A stretch of 64,000 nucleotides of DNA. It comes from Gymnothorax reevesii. Lineage: Eukaryota > Chordata > Actinopteri > Anguilliformes > Muraenidae. Shown here one piece after another: positions 23,001-34,664 of this stretch. The notes beneath the pieces are model-generated. The model saw only the letters and a program-made list of their open reading frames with translations. It made no database searches and was not told where the DNA came from. Within the stretch, counting starts at the first letter, position 1. The number at the start of each line of letters is the position of its first letter. Made by a program: the position numbers and the translations under genes. The stretch is from the NCBI GenBank assembly GCA_029721435.1, contig CM056580.1, positions 71,387,367 through 71,451,366 of the forward strand, read 5' to 3'.

Positions 23001-24318
23001 GGTTTACACATGTCCAGATGAAAAGCCAAGTGACAGAAATCATAAAACCACAGTAAAAATAGGACAAATAGCTGGAAGAGAAGGGAAGACCATATTGGGC
23101 ATAAAGGGCTCATCTGTTCTTACAGATATACCATTGTTTGATCTAATCAATGAGATGGTTCCTGACTACATGCACTGTGTGCTGCTTGGTGTTTGCAGAT
23201 ACATGGTGAATTTATGGATGGATTCTAAAAGTAGTTCTGAGCTATGGTATATTGGTACACAAACAGCCATCATAGACAGATACCTCTTGTCTATTAAACC
23301 TCCAAATATTATTGCTCGAGTTCCAAGATCTATCACAGAACGCAAATTCTGGAAGGCTCACGAATGGCAGCACTGGCTGTTATATTACAGCTTGCCAGTA
23401 CTGAAAGGCATACTGCCATAGAGGTATCACTCTCATTGGGCTTTACTGATAGAGGGCATAAGTATTCTGTTGGGGTCTGAATTAAATGCTGAGCTGATAA
23501 ATCACGCACATGATGCATTAGTGTACTTTGTTGGAGGTGTGCAGTCACTGTATGGGAAAGAGCACATGACATTCAATGTTCATTCACTACTGCATTTAAG
23601 CAAAAGCGTTGTACACTGGGGTCCACTGTGGGCTCACTCAGCCTTCATGTTTGAAGATTTCAATGGGTACCTCCTGAAACAAGTAAAAAGCAGTCAAGCT
23701 GTACCACAACAAATATGCAAACAAGTGGCATTATCCCGTGCTTTCCCCCGTTTAGCAAAGCAGTTCTTGACAAATGCACCTGCAGAAGTTAAAGATTTCT
23801 GCAATGAAATGAGGCAGGGAAACCAGCAGGCCAAGAAGTATAAAAAGTTTACTGAGGTGACTGCCCTTGGTCCACCAAAAGTGAGATTAATATCTCTTGG
23901 TGACCAAGCTGCTCTCCACACAGTGAGAGAAGTTCCCACAAACTCTGTGGTGAGTTACTACAAGAGAATTGCTGTAAATGGTGGTGTTGTTCATGGTCAT
24001 ACCTACAGCAAAACAAAACAGAGAAACAACTCTGTTGTGCTTTTGAAGGATGGAAGTATTTTTACAGTCTCACACTTTATTGACATGGGTGATCAATGTT
24101 TATATGCCATTGGAAAATATGGAAATTGTACAGTGCAGAAGTTAGCCAGAGGTTCTCTAATCAGAACTCAACTGAGCTACATGTCAACTGTCCACTTTCC
24201 CACAGGCTTCCACAAAGCTATAAATGCCACTCTGATAGTTAGACCATGTATGTACATACAGTGTCCACAGTCCACCTCAATTGTTTGTCGGTTACTGAAT
24301 ACGTATTACTGTAAATGA
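20038..24318 (+). CDS. TNP2-like (CACTA/EnSpm) transposase gene with one premature stop
   Basis: Exons: first exon to 20050, then 20665-20730, 21276-21335, 21440-21502, 21603-21665, 21749-21811 and 22093-24318. Starting at ATG 20038 keeps one open frame through all small exons. The upstream ATG at 19956 (MPKRKV to TLSRWKK) gives a good basic start but joins exon 2 out of frame. The large exon encodes a TNP2-type core: zinc-ribbon-like cysteines (HHYCGVC near 22330, LKCVSC near 22390), a first acidic block (TFNCDGVPVF, D at about 22627), a second (CCVCDAVARPLLQN, D at 22888), then KQFNGEYGCGVCLHPG and NEMVPDYMHCVLLGVCRY. These are hallmarks of the CMC (CACTA) transposase family. A single in-frame TAG (23419-23421) follows KGILP; the frame then stays open to 24318. 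The protein would cut the transposon ends. The copy is nearly intact, either recently inactivated or read through. Confidence 0.8.
20665..21811 (+). repeat. Five tandem copies of a small acidic exon
   Basis: Exons of 66, 60, 63, 63 and 63 bases, all in phase 0, encode variants of ESDEDGGQREEERAEPLPVPQ-like units, for example ESDEDGGPREAERTEPLPVP (21440) and ERDEDGGQREEERAEPLTAP (21603). The introns after copies 2 and 3 are also close to identical, so exon plus intron duplicated together as a unit of about 163 bp. The last copies have a spacing of 146-164 bp; the first lies 611 bp upstream of the second. Confidence 0.85.
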
Positions 24319-26361
24319 AACTGAAATGAGTGTCAACTAAATGTGAACATGGAATTAATGATTTTGGGTTTCTTAGCAAAAATGAAATATTTTCTTAGCA
24401 GAAAATGAAATATTTGTCCCAAAAAGTACTTCTGTACTACTATACTGTACTGATCTCATGTAATCTGCTGATCTTGTGAAAAATTAAAAAATATTTCTAC
24501 AAAAAGAATGGAATGAATATTATTGGATATAATTGCTCGTAAAATGTGACACAATATTAGCAACATTGTCCATTGTTATTATCAGTTGAAAACCTGATTT
24601 TAGTCAATCATGTGTTTCCCTATAATCACATTGTCAAATCATTTATATAAATGTCTCACATTTGTGGCAACGCAAGTTATTTGTAAGTATTTTCTATAAC
24701 ATACATAACAGTTTAGTTTCATTGATGATTGCACAACTTATATAGGTTTGATATTACATTTTCCTACTAAGAATATTGTATGCAACATCACTGTCATACA
24801 TTGTTCTGATAAATACCCAAATCATACAAGTTTCATTTTGTTCAAATTTACTAAGGATCTTATATCTGCTTTCACTGTTGTATGTTTTACTTACAAGTTT
24901 CAGACAAAGGAGATACAAATTTTATAAGATTTATCTATATCTTTTCCATATGGGCAGCTTTAAAAGATTAGAATACATTTGCGGTAATTAACCATAAAGT
25001 CAGAAATCACTATTGCATTTTTCTGTAATTGATCTCACTTTGCTTGGGCCTCGTATTTAAATGCAATCAGAACAGTAATGTTCCACATATAAATAAATGA
25101 ACAAATGGAACAGCAACATGGAAATACATCCCATCAATAAACATCCATTGCCATAATATTCAATGGTATATTGTGGCAAATTGGCTCCACTGGAACCAAT
25201 TAAACTTGGGCCCAGCCCACACAGAAATGTGAACAGAAAAGATAATAGTTAAATGGATTTAAATAAAATAGCTATCTTGTTGCTCAAGATGAATATACTA
25301 TGAGAATTCATCGTCATTTGAAATCTAGTCATTTAATGGCAGCAACACTTCACTGAGGGTATCTGCGGTTTATTTGCCTGTTAGCTCAATTACTTTTACT
25401 GATGTTGTGGATTAAGGAAATCAAGGGACTGTAAAAGGTCACTTTATTTCACAAGCGCACATCAAAATCTCTGCAATGGTTTATTAGTTTTACACATAAA
25501 CACAAGCTTATTCTGGAGACCTGCTGTGCCTCTCTTGTATAGTGTAGAGAGCGATTTTTTCAGTTTGTTCATTTTGAAAAGGCCTCCAGTGGCAAGTTAA
25601 TACATGGTGATAATCATGAAGTTGACCTTTCCAAGCTAATTCATTCATAGCTTTTTCTTCTTCTTTCAGATATGGGTGCTGCCAGTTATTGATTAGGTCA
25701 CACGCCATTATTTGCCCAATAATGTCAAAAGAATTTTTACTCATACATCAAATTAGATCACATATATTTACAAGTGTCATACCAAATGGCTTCAGAGACC
25801 CAATAAGTGTTGACCATATTGGTAGAGATCAATAAAATACATATCAATTACTATTGATTCTTGATATTCTTTGTTAACCTTCTGACCTGGCGCATGATGA
25901 TATTGCTCACCTACTGGGGTCAGAGCCTTCTTTATTGTCTGTAGTGAATTCTTGGGAAGCTGCCTGCGGAGGCTTATCTGTCCAATACCTTAAATGAGCT
26001 CTCAAAAACTCCTTTGCAAAAACAAGGTAATGACCTGGTAGCCCTTTTTTATTGAAGATAAGCTTTAGCACTCAATAAAAAGGAAACTAATCTAAAAGTC
26101 AGGAGAGTTCCAGGGCACAATTTCAGTGATGGATTAACAAACAAGGTATGCCTGCAGAAACGCCACAAAATCCTTGACCCTCAGCAGACATCAAACAGTG
26201 GTGGCCATCCTTGTTCCTGGAGATCTGCCATCCTGCAGGTTCTCACGACAACTCAAGCAAACCACGCCTTCGATAAAAGGTACAGATATTGTTTAGTTGC
26301 TGATGAGGAGAGTGTGGTGTGCCTGATTATGGTTGCAGTTAAAACCTAGATATCCTGAAAC
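24319..26361. other. AT-rich non-coding region after the TNP2-like gene
   Basis: This begins with the 3' UTR of the transposase gene, with a possible ATTAAA-type signal near 24484. The rest has no recognised gene. A 78-residue minus-strand frame (25508-25744) has no known motif. Confidence 0.5.
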
Positions 26362-27579
26362 TGTTGGGTTTTACGAAATGAACCAATGGCGACAACCAGG
26401 AGGCTTTATTTCTGAAGGGGGAAACCCCCCAACAGAGCTGGCAACAGTACAATGTCCGCAATCCAAAATTAAATTCCACGGGCGTAATCCAGAGTCATAC
26501 ACAGGGCACCAATCCCAAAATCGTAGTCGGACAAAAAGAGGTCAAAAAAACAAGAATGCGGTACAGTACAGGGAATCAGCAAAACTCGAAGTCTAGGACG
26601 GTCCAGTCAGAAAGATAAATCACAATGAATCAAGGCGAGAAATGCGTGGCACTGGAAACAAGGAAGATAACGATCTGACAAAGGAAGTGAAACAAACAGA
26701 CCTCTTATATACATATCCAGGTGAACACATGATCAGGGAAGGCAGGTGCAATCAGTGGATCCACAATCATTGACACATGAGGAATAAACTAATAACATGA
26801 ATTAGGCTGTAGCCAAAACGCAGACAGGGTTTACAAGACAAACCTATGGACAGACAAACAGCTCCAGTCTCGGAGTACTAAAAGTGCATAGTTTAAAGAA
26901 AGGAAAGCAAAGTAAATGTGGAGATCCACGGAAAATAGCAGCAGAGATAATTAGGGAAAGGCAAGGAGGCGGAGAGTAGAATAGGGCGACTGCTGAGAGA
27001 TCGTTAATCAATTAGTATGTGCAGCTATACAATCTTGAGTGCTTGTTAGTAAGTTAGTGAAAATATACAGGGTTAGTGTGGGTTAGTAATTAGCGAAAAC
27101 AATAAACTGTTAGTATGTGTTAGTAAGATAGTAAAAGAGAGAGGAAGGAAGAACACAAGATAATGAAAGAAGATTGAAACCCAGAAACCAATAAATCACC
27201 CGAATGAGTGGTACGCAAGACAAGGGACCGTGAGCAAGGATACACACCTGACAAGACTGGGGTGACAAAGTGCAAAGCATAGAAATAAAACATGGCATGG
27301 GAACTATGAAACATGGCGAGGACTATGAAACATAGAAAGGATACTAGAAACATGGCAAAGGGACTAGGAATAAATCTGAACATGAAAAATAATAAAACAA
27401 GGAAATCTAAAATTACCAAAACACAATACAAGAACAAAGAAAGGTCAGACATAAGCAGTGGTCAAGGAATACGTGGGTCAATCCAAACATGGCACAAGGC
27501 CAGGCACAAAACTTAAGCATGACATGGGACAGAAACATGGGACAAGGCATGGAACAGGCAGAACAGCAGAATCACAACA
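26362..27579 (-). mobile_element. Solo LTR of a retrotransposon, 1218 bp
   Basis: On the minus strand it begins TGTTGTGATTCTGCTG and ends AACCCAACA, with AATAAAGCCTCC near the end (26400s), as expected before the polyadenylation site of an LTR. It is flanked by a perfect 5-bp duplication, GAAAC at 26357-26361 and 27580-27584. No internal gag or pol is present, so it is a solo LTR left by recombination. A 5-bp duplication is usual for Gypsy-type elements; the family itself is not identified. Confidence 0.8.
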
Positions 27580-27584
27580 GAAAC

Positions 27585-30500
27585 AGAGTCAGTGGAAGCT
27601 GCCTTAAAAAATTAAATATACTACTTACATTCATGTGAACAGTAGTTCAAGAGAAACATCTTATAAGGAAATCCTTTGTCTCAAGAGCGAAGGAATTTCT
27701 CTGCTGAAGACAAAGTAAGGGAAGTGATATATTCTCAGTCCCACTAATAAAGGTTTGGGTAGAATATCAAAATATTGATAAATAACAGTGATTCAATACA
27801 TTCTGACTACTATAACTCTTGATCGGAGAGTGAAATAAAGTATTTGAAAATAATCTGACACTATACACAGAAAGCATATTTTAATGTTGTTCAACACTCT
27901 ACACAAACTTTTTCTGGATCAGATCTCAACAAACACCACAGCAACCCATAGAAAATTGCAGCATTCTTGTGGCACCGAAATTTTCACTCTCCACAGGAGC
28001 CACAACGTTTTGTTGATCCTCACGTCCTTCTACAGAAAGACAATAAACTAAGAAGAAAATGAGAGAAGAATAGTGCCCATCCAAAGTCGTGACGACAGTG
28101 ACAGCTTTAAGTTTTGGTTTCCCTGCCGGCACTTTGTCTGTGTGATTGGAGGCTTGGACTGTCAGGGCTGAGGCGAGAGGAAGATGCCCTTCGCTCGCAT
28201 GCTCACTATCCCCTCCTACAAACATCACTGAACAGCAGGACAAAAATGAACGTTGGCAGTGGGGCGAACAGAAACCCACACTAGGTCCGCCGCGGCTCAG
28301 TCCCACGCAGTGTGGTGACAATTATCCTCATCAATCAATGCACACTTTTCTCCGCTCAGCCACCCCCAACTCAAGCTGCAAACGTAGGGAGTCGGAAAAG
28401 CTTCATGGACAGCTCACGGCACGTCTCTGTGAAAAGTTGCCGTCAACTTCATAATCGCCAGAAGTTTTACGGCTTTTATGGAGGGTTACGAAATGCTCTG
28501 ATGCCTGTGTGATACTGCTAGGTGCCACATTTGTCAAATCGAATGTAAAGGGAAGTGACTCATGCAAAATGAGTCAACCACACTTTGTCACTCCACATTT
28601 ATCGTCAACAGCTGTTACACTGACACATATTAAAGTGAACAAGCAGAGCCGAGCACATAAATGAATATAAGGTTTCAAAAATACTCTTGTACTAAAAGGA
28701 AAAAATAAATAGAATAAGGTGAATGTAATTAAACATAAAGGTATCACATGCACAAAAGAGCATAATTTTACAATGAGTAATCATTAATGAATGTTCAAAG
28801 CATTCGGGAACCTCTGTGAGGGCAGGATTGAGTCACAGAAAGGGCATGAACAGCAATATCGGATCGTAGTCATCCTGTATCCTTTTGAACTATTTTAAAG
28901 TTGGGACCCCGCATCAAGGACCACCAGCGCGGGGTAGAGTACCTGAATATGCAGCATTTGTGCCAGAACACTCGCTTGCGATGCAGCTCTCCTTTCTGGG
29001 TTAGAATATGCTGCACTTAAATGTTGTGAGATCCTGGGTGTGGAGAGTTAGGTCAGCGGAGAGCTCTTGCCCCCCCCCCCGTATTGAGAAGTGCACAGAG
29101 CTCTCCGCTGGAGGAGAGGGCAGGGTAACAGGGCTTCGGCAGGACAGGCAGCTCTCTCAGGGGTACTCAATCACAAGGAGATTGCCAGTGAGAGTTTGCC
29201 ATCTCACACTGCTGAATCCAAGATTCAATTGTCTCACAAAGGGAGGAGGGAGTGGATATGGCTCACAGCAATACAGGAGTCATAACCCTCTTGTTTTCCC
29301 CACATGACGTACCAGAGAGAACACTGTGAGTACGGTTGACCCCAGCGTCCTTGTGAGGTGGAAGCAGTTCATCACTTTGTCTTTCTCAGGCCAATCTCAC
29401 TTACCCTGCTTAAGAAATAACAGACCTTTATTTTGGCAGTGGTGGCCCACAGAGAATGCACCCTGAGGGATGTCAGCAGTGCTTTTCTGCCCCGATCCTT
29501 TCTTCACCTAAATCACCTCTTAATTTCAGACGCTAAATCTGTTCTGATCTGCCTGTTCTGCTAATTAATGCTAAGCATGGCATTTTTGAATATTTAACAA
29601 GACAATGCTGGAGTAAGTTGCATTTGTATCTCCAAGAGGCTAAATTTCAACAACGATACATGGAAGCTACAATATGAACAACACATTAAAAAGAAAAGCA
29701 AGCCATGCACATTTGTTACTGTGTATTATTTTTCAAACTGTTTTCAGCATTTCATGCCTAATGTACTGCCACCTCATTTGGGTGGCTGAGAGACGCTTGA
29801 GAAACTGTGTGTTGGTCCTGGGTACAGTTGAACTTCAGAAAGAATGGCCATCTTTAAAAGTTGTGAAGCTTTTTAAAAGCTTTTGGAAATAATGGCAAGT
29901 CTCAAATTAGCAGTGCCTTTGACATAACAGCCACATTGAGAAAATTGCTCTTTGTCTATAAATGCCATTAAATTCCAGTCCTCCACTTTCCCCCGTGTGA
30001 GGTCTTTCAACTGCAACATCAGTCTACGAGAAAATCCATGGCCATTAAAGAAAGGAAAATGTGTGAGGAAAATTTAAAGCCTACATGTAAGTTACAAGAG
30101 AATTCACTCATTTGACCAGGATGGGCTGGCGGTGGGGACGAACTTGCTTAATTAGATGGTTGGCACTTAATTAAGGACAGAAGCGAGAGTGTGGCTGTGA
30201 ATATGCAGAGCATTGTCCGTGGAGGGGGAGGCAGGGCACAGGGGCTGAGTAACACAGTTAATCATGCAGCCTGTCCGTTCCATCTCTCCACGGAGTCCTC
30301 GCTGCAGAATCAGCCATTTCCTCCAGTCCGACAGCCTGTCTGAACTCACTCTGCTTAATAAGGTCCCAATCCCAGCCAAACTCCCACTCTACAGGAACAT
30401 CCAAGCCCTCTGGCTCAAAAAAAACGATTAGCACAAGCAAAAACAAAACAAAAAAAAAATCTCACTTTCACTACTTCCTTTATATTTTCCTTCTCTCTAT

Positions 30501-31144
30501 TTCCATCTTTCTTTTGTGCTCACACTCTCACTTACCAGCACTCACTACAAGTGCAAACTTATGCAAACAAAAGTGATTTTGTAGTCTGGATTTCTACTTG
30601 AGCCGAGAGTTCATTAAGCGAGTAGCCTCATGCTCTTTAAACTGAGATTACTTTCCTCAGGATACACAGAAAAGTCACAAAGAAGAATGTACTGCTAAAA
30701 AAGCAGTTAACCATTGTGGGTTTTGGACTTTTAATCTTCATTTTTCCAGTTTCTTGCATCAAAGTTCACTTATTCCTGATCAGTTGTATTTATTGATTCT
30801 TTTTTTCCGCAGGTGGTCTCATATACAATTCTTTCCACTGGCACCTTTGGTGAACATTAGATAAATACGCTATATGTGATGGTCATTCATCCTCACAATC
30901 TTTTATTCAAAATATTAACACAAATCTATCCTTGATTTTAAAAAGAAAGATTGAAGGAAAAAATATTTTGTATCCTAAAATAAATATTTTTCCCCAAGAA
31001 ATATGTGTTCTACAATCACTGACAACCTTGAAGAAAATCATTGTGCTAATAACAATCAAACTGATAGTCACATAAGTTGTACATGTTCCCATTCATATTT
31101 TACTTATTAGTTTACCGTAATGATGAGGAATACTTAAATAATTA
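27585..31144. other. Intergenic DNA, no gene recognised
   Basis: No supported gene. Open frames such as 27926-28321 (minus) show no family motif. The one structured element is a GC-rich stem: CAGCGGAGAGCTCT near 29053 pairs with AGAGCTCTCCGCTG near 29096 around a C-rich loop. Confidence 0.5.
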
Positions 31145-32230
31145 CCCATGACATCCAGTTTCACTATGGTATAAATATGATATGATATGACATGCAGTCA
31201 AATTTCCATTTGCATCCATCACCAAGGCTAGGACAAACAAATTATACCAATGACGTGTGACAGAAAGTCATTAAGCTTCACAAATGTTATAATTAGTTTA
31301 AAGTTGAAAATAGCAATTTTGACCATCAGGGCAATGATTAACAAGTTTAAGGCATATGGCAATAATAAAAAACTGCCTGGAAGTGGACATGAGCCTATTC
31401 TGAGCAAGCACCCAATGAGGAGAATGGTTCAAGTGGCAAAAAAAACAAACACATGGATCACAGTTGGGGAAATGTAGACATTAAATATGCATTGGGGTCA
31501 TAATGTCTCCAAGGCGATGCTCAGATCACAAACTAAACAACTACAAGATGTTCGATTGGACTGCCAAAAAAAGCCTTTACTGTCATCAAAAAACGCACTC
31601 CGGCACTTTGCAAGATGCTGCTGGAAATTGTAATGGGACTGGCTTCTATTGTCAGAAGAAACCGAAGTAGTGCTCTTTTGCAATAAGCACAAAGGTGGAT
31701 TTGACATAAAAACAAAGATGGCCATTTTGTAAAGAGCCATATTCCCAAATGTGAAGTATGGCAGCGGGTGTATGATACTGTGGGGCTGTTTTCTTCTTGA
31801 GGCCCTGGGATGTTAGGATTCATACTATCTTGGATTCCACCCAGTACCGGCAGATATTACAGAAAACCTGATGGTCTCTGCCTGACAGCTTAAACTGTGT
31901 GATGGTTGAATCTCCCAACAGAACAGCGACCCAAAGCATGCATCAAATCAACAGAGAAATATCTCTTTGACCACAGAATCAAGGTTTTGCCGTGAGCAGC
32001 CCTGTCCCCTGACCTAAAGCCAATATAAAACCCATGAGGCAAGCTGATGAGGAGAGTGTACCTGGAAATTTGAAGGATCTAAAAAAAATTTTGCATGTCT
32101 CTCTTGCCCTGTCTTCTCCAGCCTCGTTGCATACTATAAGAGCTGTTATCTAAGCATATGGACATTGTATTATTAAGTATTTAATTAAGGGAGCCACAAT
32201 AATTGTGGCTCACGTTTCTAAGAAAAATAA
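31145..32230 (+). pseudogene. Decayed Tc1-like transposon with transposase remnant
   Basis: The start resembles the usual Tc1 leader (CCAGTTTCACTATGGTATAA at about 31160). Transposase-like phrases follow in all three frames: helix-turn-helix near 31320, a catalytic region near 31750-31800 (KYGSGCMILWGCF in one frame) and a C-terminal part near 32000. Stops and indels occur throughout. The right end holds a perfect 21-bp palindrome (32191-32211). It is a different and older family than the element at 6622-8227. Confidence 0.65.
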
Positions 32231-33588
32231 ATTTTGTGATGAAAATATGGAACAACATATTCTTAAGTTTTTTTTAGTAGAGGGATATTTTTTTTTAATA
32301 GTTTCAGTTAAATATCAAGAAAACTTATAAAGGCTTTAATTCATATAATAAAGGCATTCATTCATATCATAACCACCTTTGTTTCAATATCAAGTGTGCC
32401 AAAACTACTTGAGGACACTGAATATGCAACTTCTCTCTCAAAACTGAAGGATGTTATTTATTTGAAATCATCAAATGAGAAAATGTACTGTGAAATGAAA
32501 CTCTCTCGATGAGTTCTGAAATTTGATCAAGTATTTATTCTACATTGAGACATACTGAATACAATGTCGCAACTGACTTTATAAGAGTGCACATCCGCAA
32601 ATGAACAATAGATACTCTATTCATGGATATATGAATCAGTTTAGATTGACTGTGAGTCAATTATGATGGTAATGCAACTGTCCCAGGAGCACCTGAACTG
32701 CAGGCAATTATTTTTGGGACTGCGTCAACTAAAATCAAACTGAAGCCACTGTACTGGAGTTGCAGTAATGAGCTGAATAATTGAATAAAAACCATGGATA
32801 TTCTCCATGATATCAAATTTTCAGAATTTTTTCAGAAAATTCTATGTAAAAGAACAATGTGTGCTGTTTTATTTTTTGAACATCACTAATTTTACATTAT
32901 ACAGTTATGTGCGTAATTACAAAGGGCAGTGCCATCAAAAATTGTGGACTTCATCTTATCATTAAGATTAACATGTGATGGCTCACAATAGAGTCTGAGA
33001 ATGGGCCACAATTTACCCAAATGTAAATTACTCTTATATGCTTCAGAAAACACTGCCACCCTCACCACCAAGGTTAACAGCAGCAATGGTGGGCCTGATG
33101 CCAAATGCCTATTGTGCTCCCATTCTTGCCAGAGAGGTGATTTGTTTACAAGGAGACAGAATCACTTCGCAGGTTTTGTCAACCCAGCAGTTGTATCACA
33201 CCTCCAGGCTCGGGGAATGATCTAGGAACATCATCTCTGTCTGCCTCCATTCTCGAGTGGAGCACGGTTTTCTCAGTAATAGCCTTTGTACGTCTTGATC
33301 CCTGCGAACAATCCAAAACAAAGGTGGTGTCCTCAGCATAAAAAATGGTGTGATTACATCACTATCACTATTGGTCAGCGAGAACCATTAATCTAGAAAA
33401 GCCTCCTCCTTGTTCCATTCCATCTAGTTCCACCTCACCCAACAACTGAACTTAAATGAGCACAATACAAATGCATCTTAGTAGGTTATTTCTGCTTTCC
33501 ATAATTTTCAAGGTTTTATCATTGGTAACATGTTTAAACTTTAACCTTTCATCATTGCGCTGGTCAGTTTTTACCATAGATGTATATA
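32231..33588. other. Intergenic DNA, nothing recognised
   Basis: AT-rich. Overlapping short frames at 33001-33225 have no motif or splice support. Confidence 0.5.
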
Positions 33589-34619
33589 TAGAACACTAGA
33601 TTGCTGATAGAGTCCGCTCAAGAAAAGCATCTCTTCTAAGAGCCGATACACCCGGAAGTAAAATTCACTCATAGACACCCGTTCATTTTCGCCTACTTTA
33701 AAATGACATTTTCAAAAACACCTGTGTGTAAGTCGGTGTTATTTTGGTATCGCTGTGCAGAGCAACATTTTGTCTCCCTAAATATGTGCTTTTCGGAGGA
33801 TGGAAAGCGGCACACTTTCTAAAGCGAAGATCGAAATGTGACTCACTGTTAACGTTAAACTGCAGCAGAGAAGTGACGTTTTTACCTCTAATAAGTTAAT
33901 TGCTTGGAAGTTATCGCCGTTATAAGAAACGTTGATGAATGTCCGTGTACGTCATCAAATTACACTCTGGTTTCCTCACTTCATTGTACCCAGGTTGACT
34001 ATTTGAAATCACCCAAATTGTTCATATTGAATTATCTGGCTAATGCCAACATTGATAAAAGGAAGTGCTAGTGAAGCCTTTCTCCCCTCTTTGTCTTTTG
34101 GAGCTCTGTATAAAACAGACAAAGCGACATGTCCACGGTTTTAAATATTATGAGGGTAAGTAGTATTGTCGTTGAATGTCAATTACAAGTAGCTAGCTAG
34201 CTTGTTAGCCACCTTTTTAATTTTATTTACCACTAAGTCAATGCAGTCCCCACGACGCCAAGGTAGCTCGCTGGTGACCGTTATCAATCGCTAGCGTTCA
34301 CTTTCAGTCAGCGGTCTGTTCAAGTCAATGGGACGGCTAATTAGCTAGCTAGCACGAAACGTGATTTTTTTCTATTAAAGTGACAACTTTGCGTTTATAC
34401 GTTAACTTACGCATGAAACGTTTTATTACAGCTCTTCAAGCAAATATTGCTGCAAAAGGCAGCCGCACATCTCGGCATTTTCTCGCTTGTATCGACTTAT
34501 TTGAAATTGGCCTCATAGGAAACCATTCATTTTTTTTTAAAAGTTGGGTGTATCAATATGGCAGCCGGGTGCTTCACTTAGGATAATGTAAATATGACGA
34601 CATCAGCAACCTAGTGTTC

Positions 34620-34621
<2 letters not shown>
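33589..34621 (-). mobile_element. Inverted-repeat element carrying a THAP first exon
   Basis: The 20-bp ends TAGAACACTAGATTGCTGAT (33589-33608) and the complement at 34602-34621 match at 19 of 20 positions. The target site is within AT repeats, so the duplication cannot be read. Inside, near the right end, is a THAP-type first exon on the minus strand (34478-34411). P-element-like transposons encode THAP proteins, so this is probably a deletion derivative of one. No rest of the transposase is visible. Confidence 0.6.
34411..34478 (-). pseudogene. THAP zinc-finger first exon, orphaned
   Basis: It encodes MPRCAAAFCSNICLKSCNKT then FHA and stops at a good splice donor (GTAAGT at 34410-34405). 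The start MPxC, the C-x4-C spacing and the FH are the opening of a C2CH THAP domain, a DNA-binding finger found in P-element transposases and THAP proteins. The conserved following part (FP and the second half) is absent from the element, so this exon cannot make a complete finger. Confidence 0.65.

Positions 34622-34662
<41 letters not shown>
34622..34662. repeat. (AT)n microsatellite
   Basis: About 20 AT units directly beside the THAP element's right end, possibly the expanded target site. Confidence 0.9.

Positions 34663-34664
<2 letters not shown>

Larger units (their letters stand above)
16460..24500. mobile_element. Probable CACTA-type transposon cassette, ends unresolved
   Basis: This is inferred from the two divergent genes: a TNP2-like transposase and a BEN-domain protein. 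CACTA elements normally encode TNP2-type transposase plus one accessory DNA-binding protein, and the BEN protein would fill the second role. I searched by eye for CACT-type inverted ends in 15.3-16.5 kb and 24.3-26.3 kb and found none that match, so the limits given are only those of the genes. A domesticated gene pair is the alternative. Confidence 0.5.

Noticed and set aside
25508..25744. 78-residue minus-strand open frame
   Set aside because: Reads like ordinary protein but has no recognisable motif, splice signals or partner exons; length is within chance.
15345..26361. CACT-type terminal inverted repeats for the TNP2/BEN cassette
   Set aside because: Several CACTA words occur (for example near 15640 and 16060), but none has a matching inverted partner on the other side.
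27926..28321. 131-residue minus-strand open frame
   Set aside because: No family motif; cysteine- and serine-rich composition fits translated non-coding DNA.
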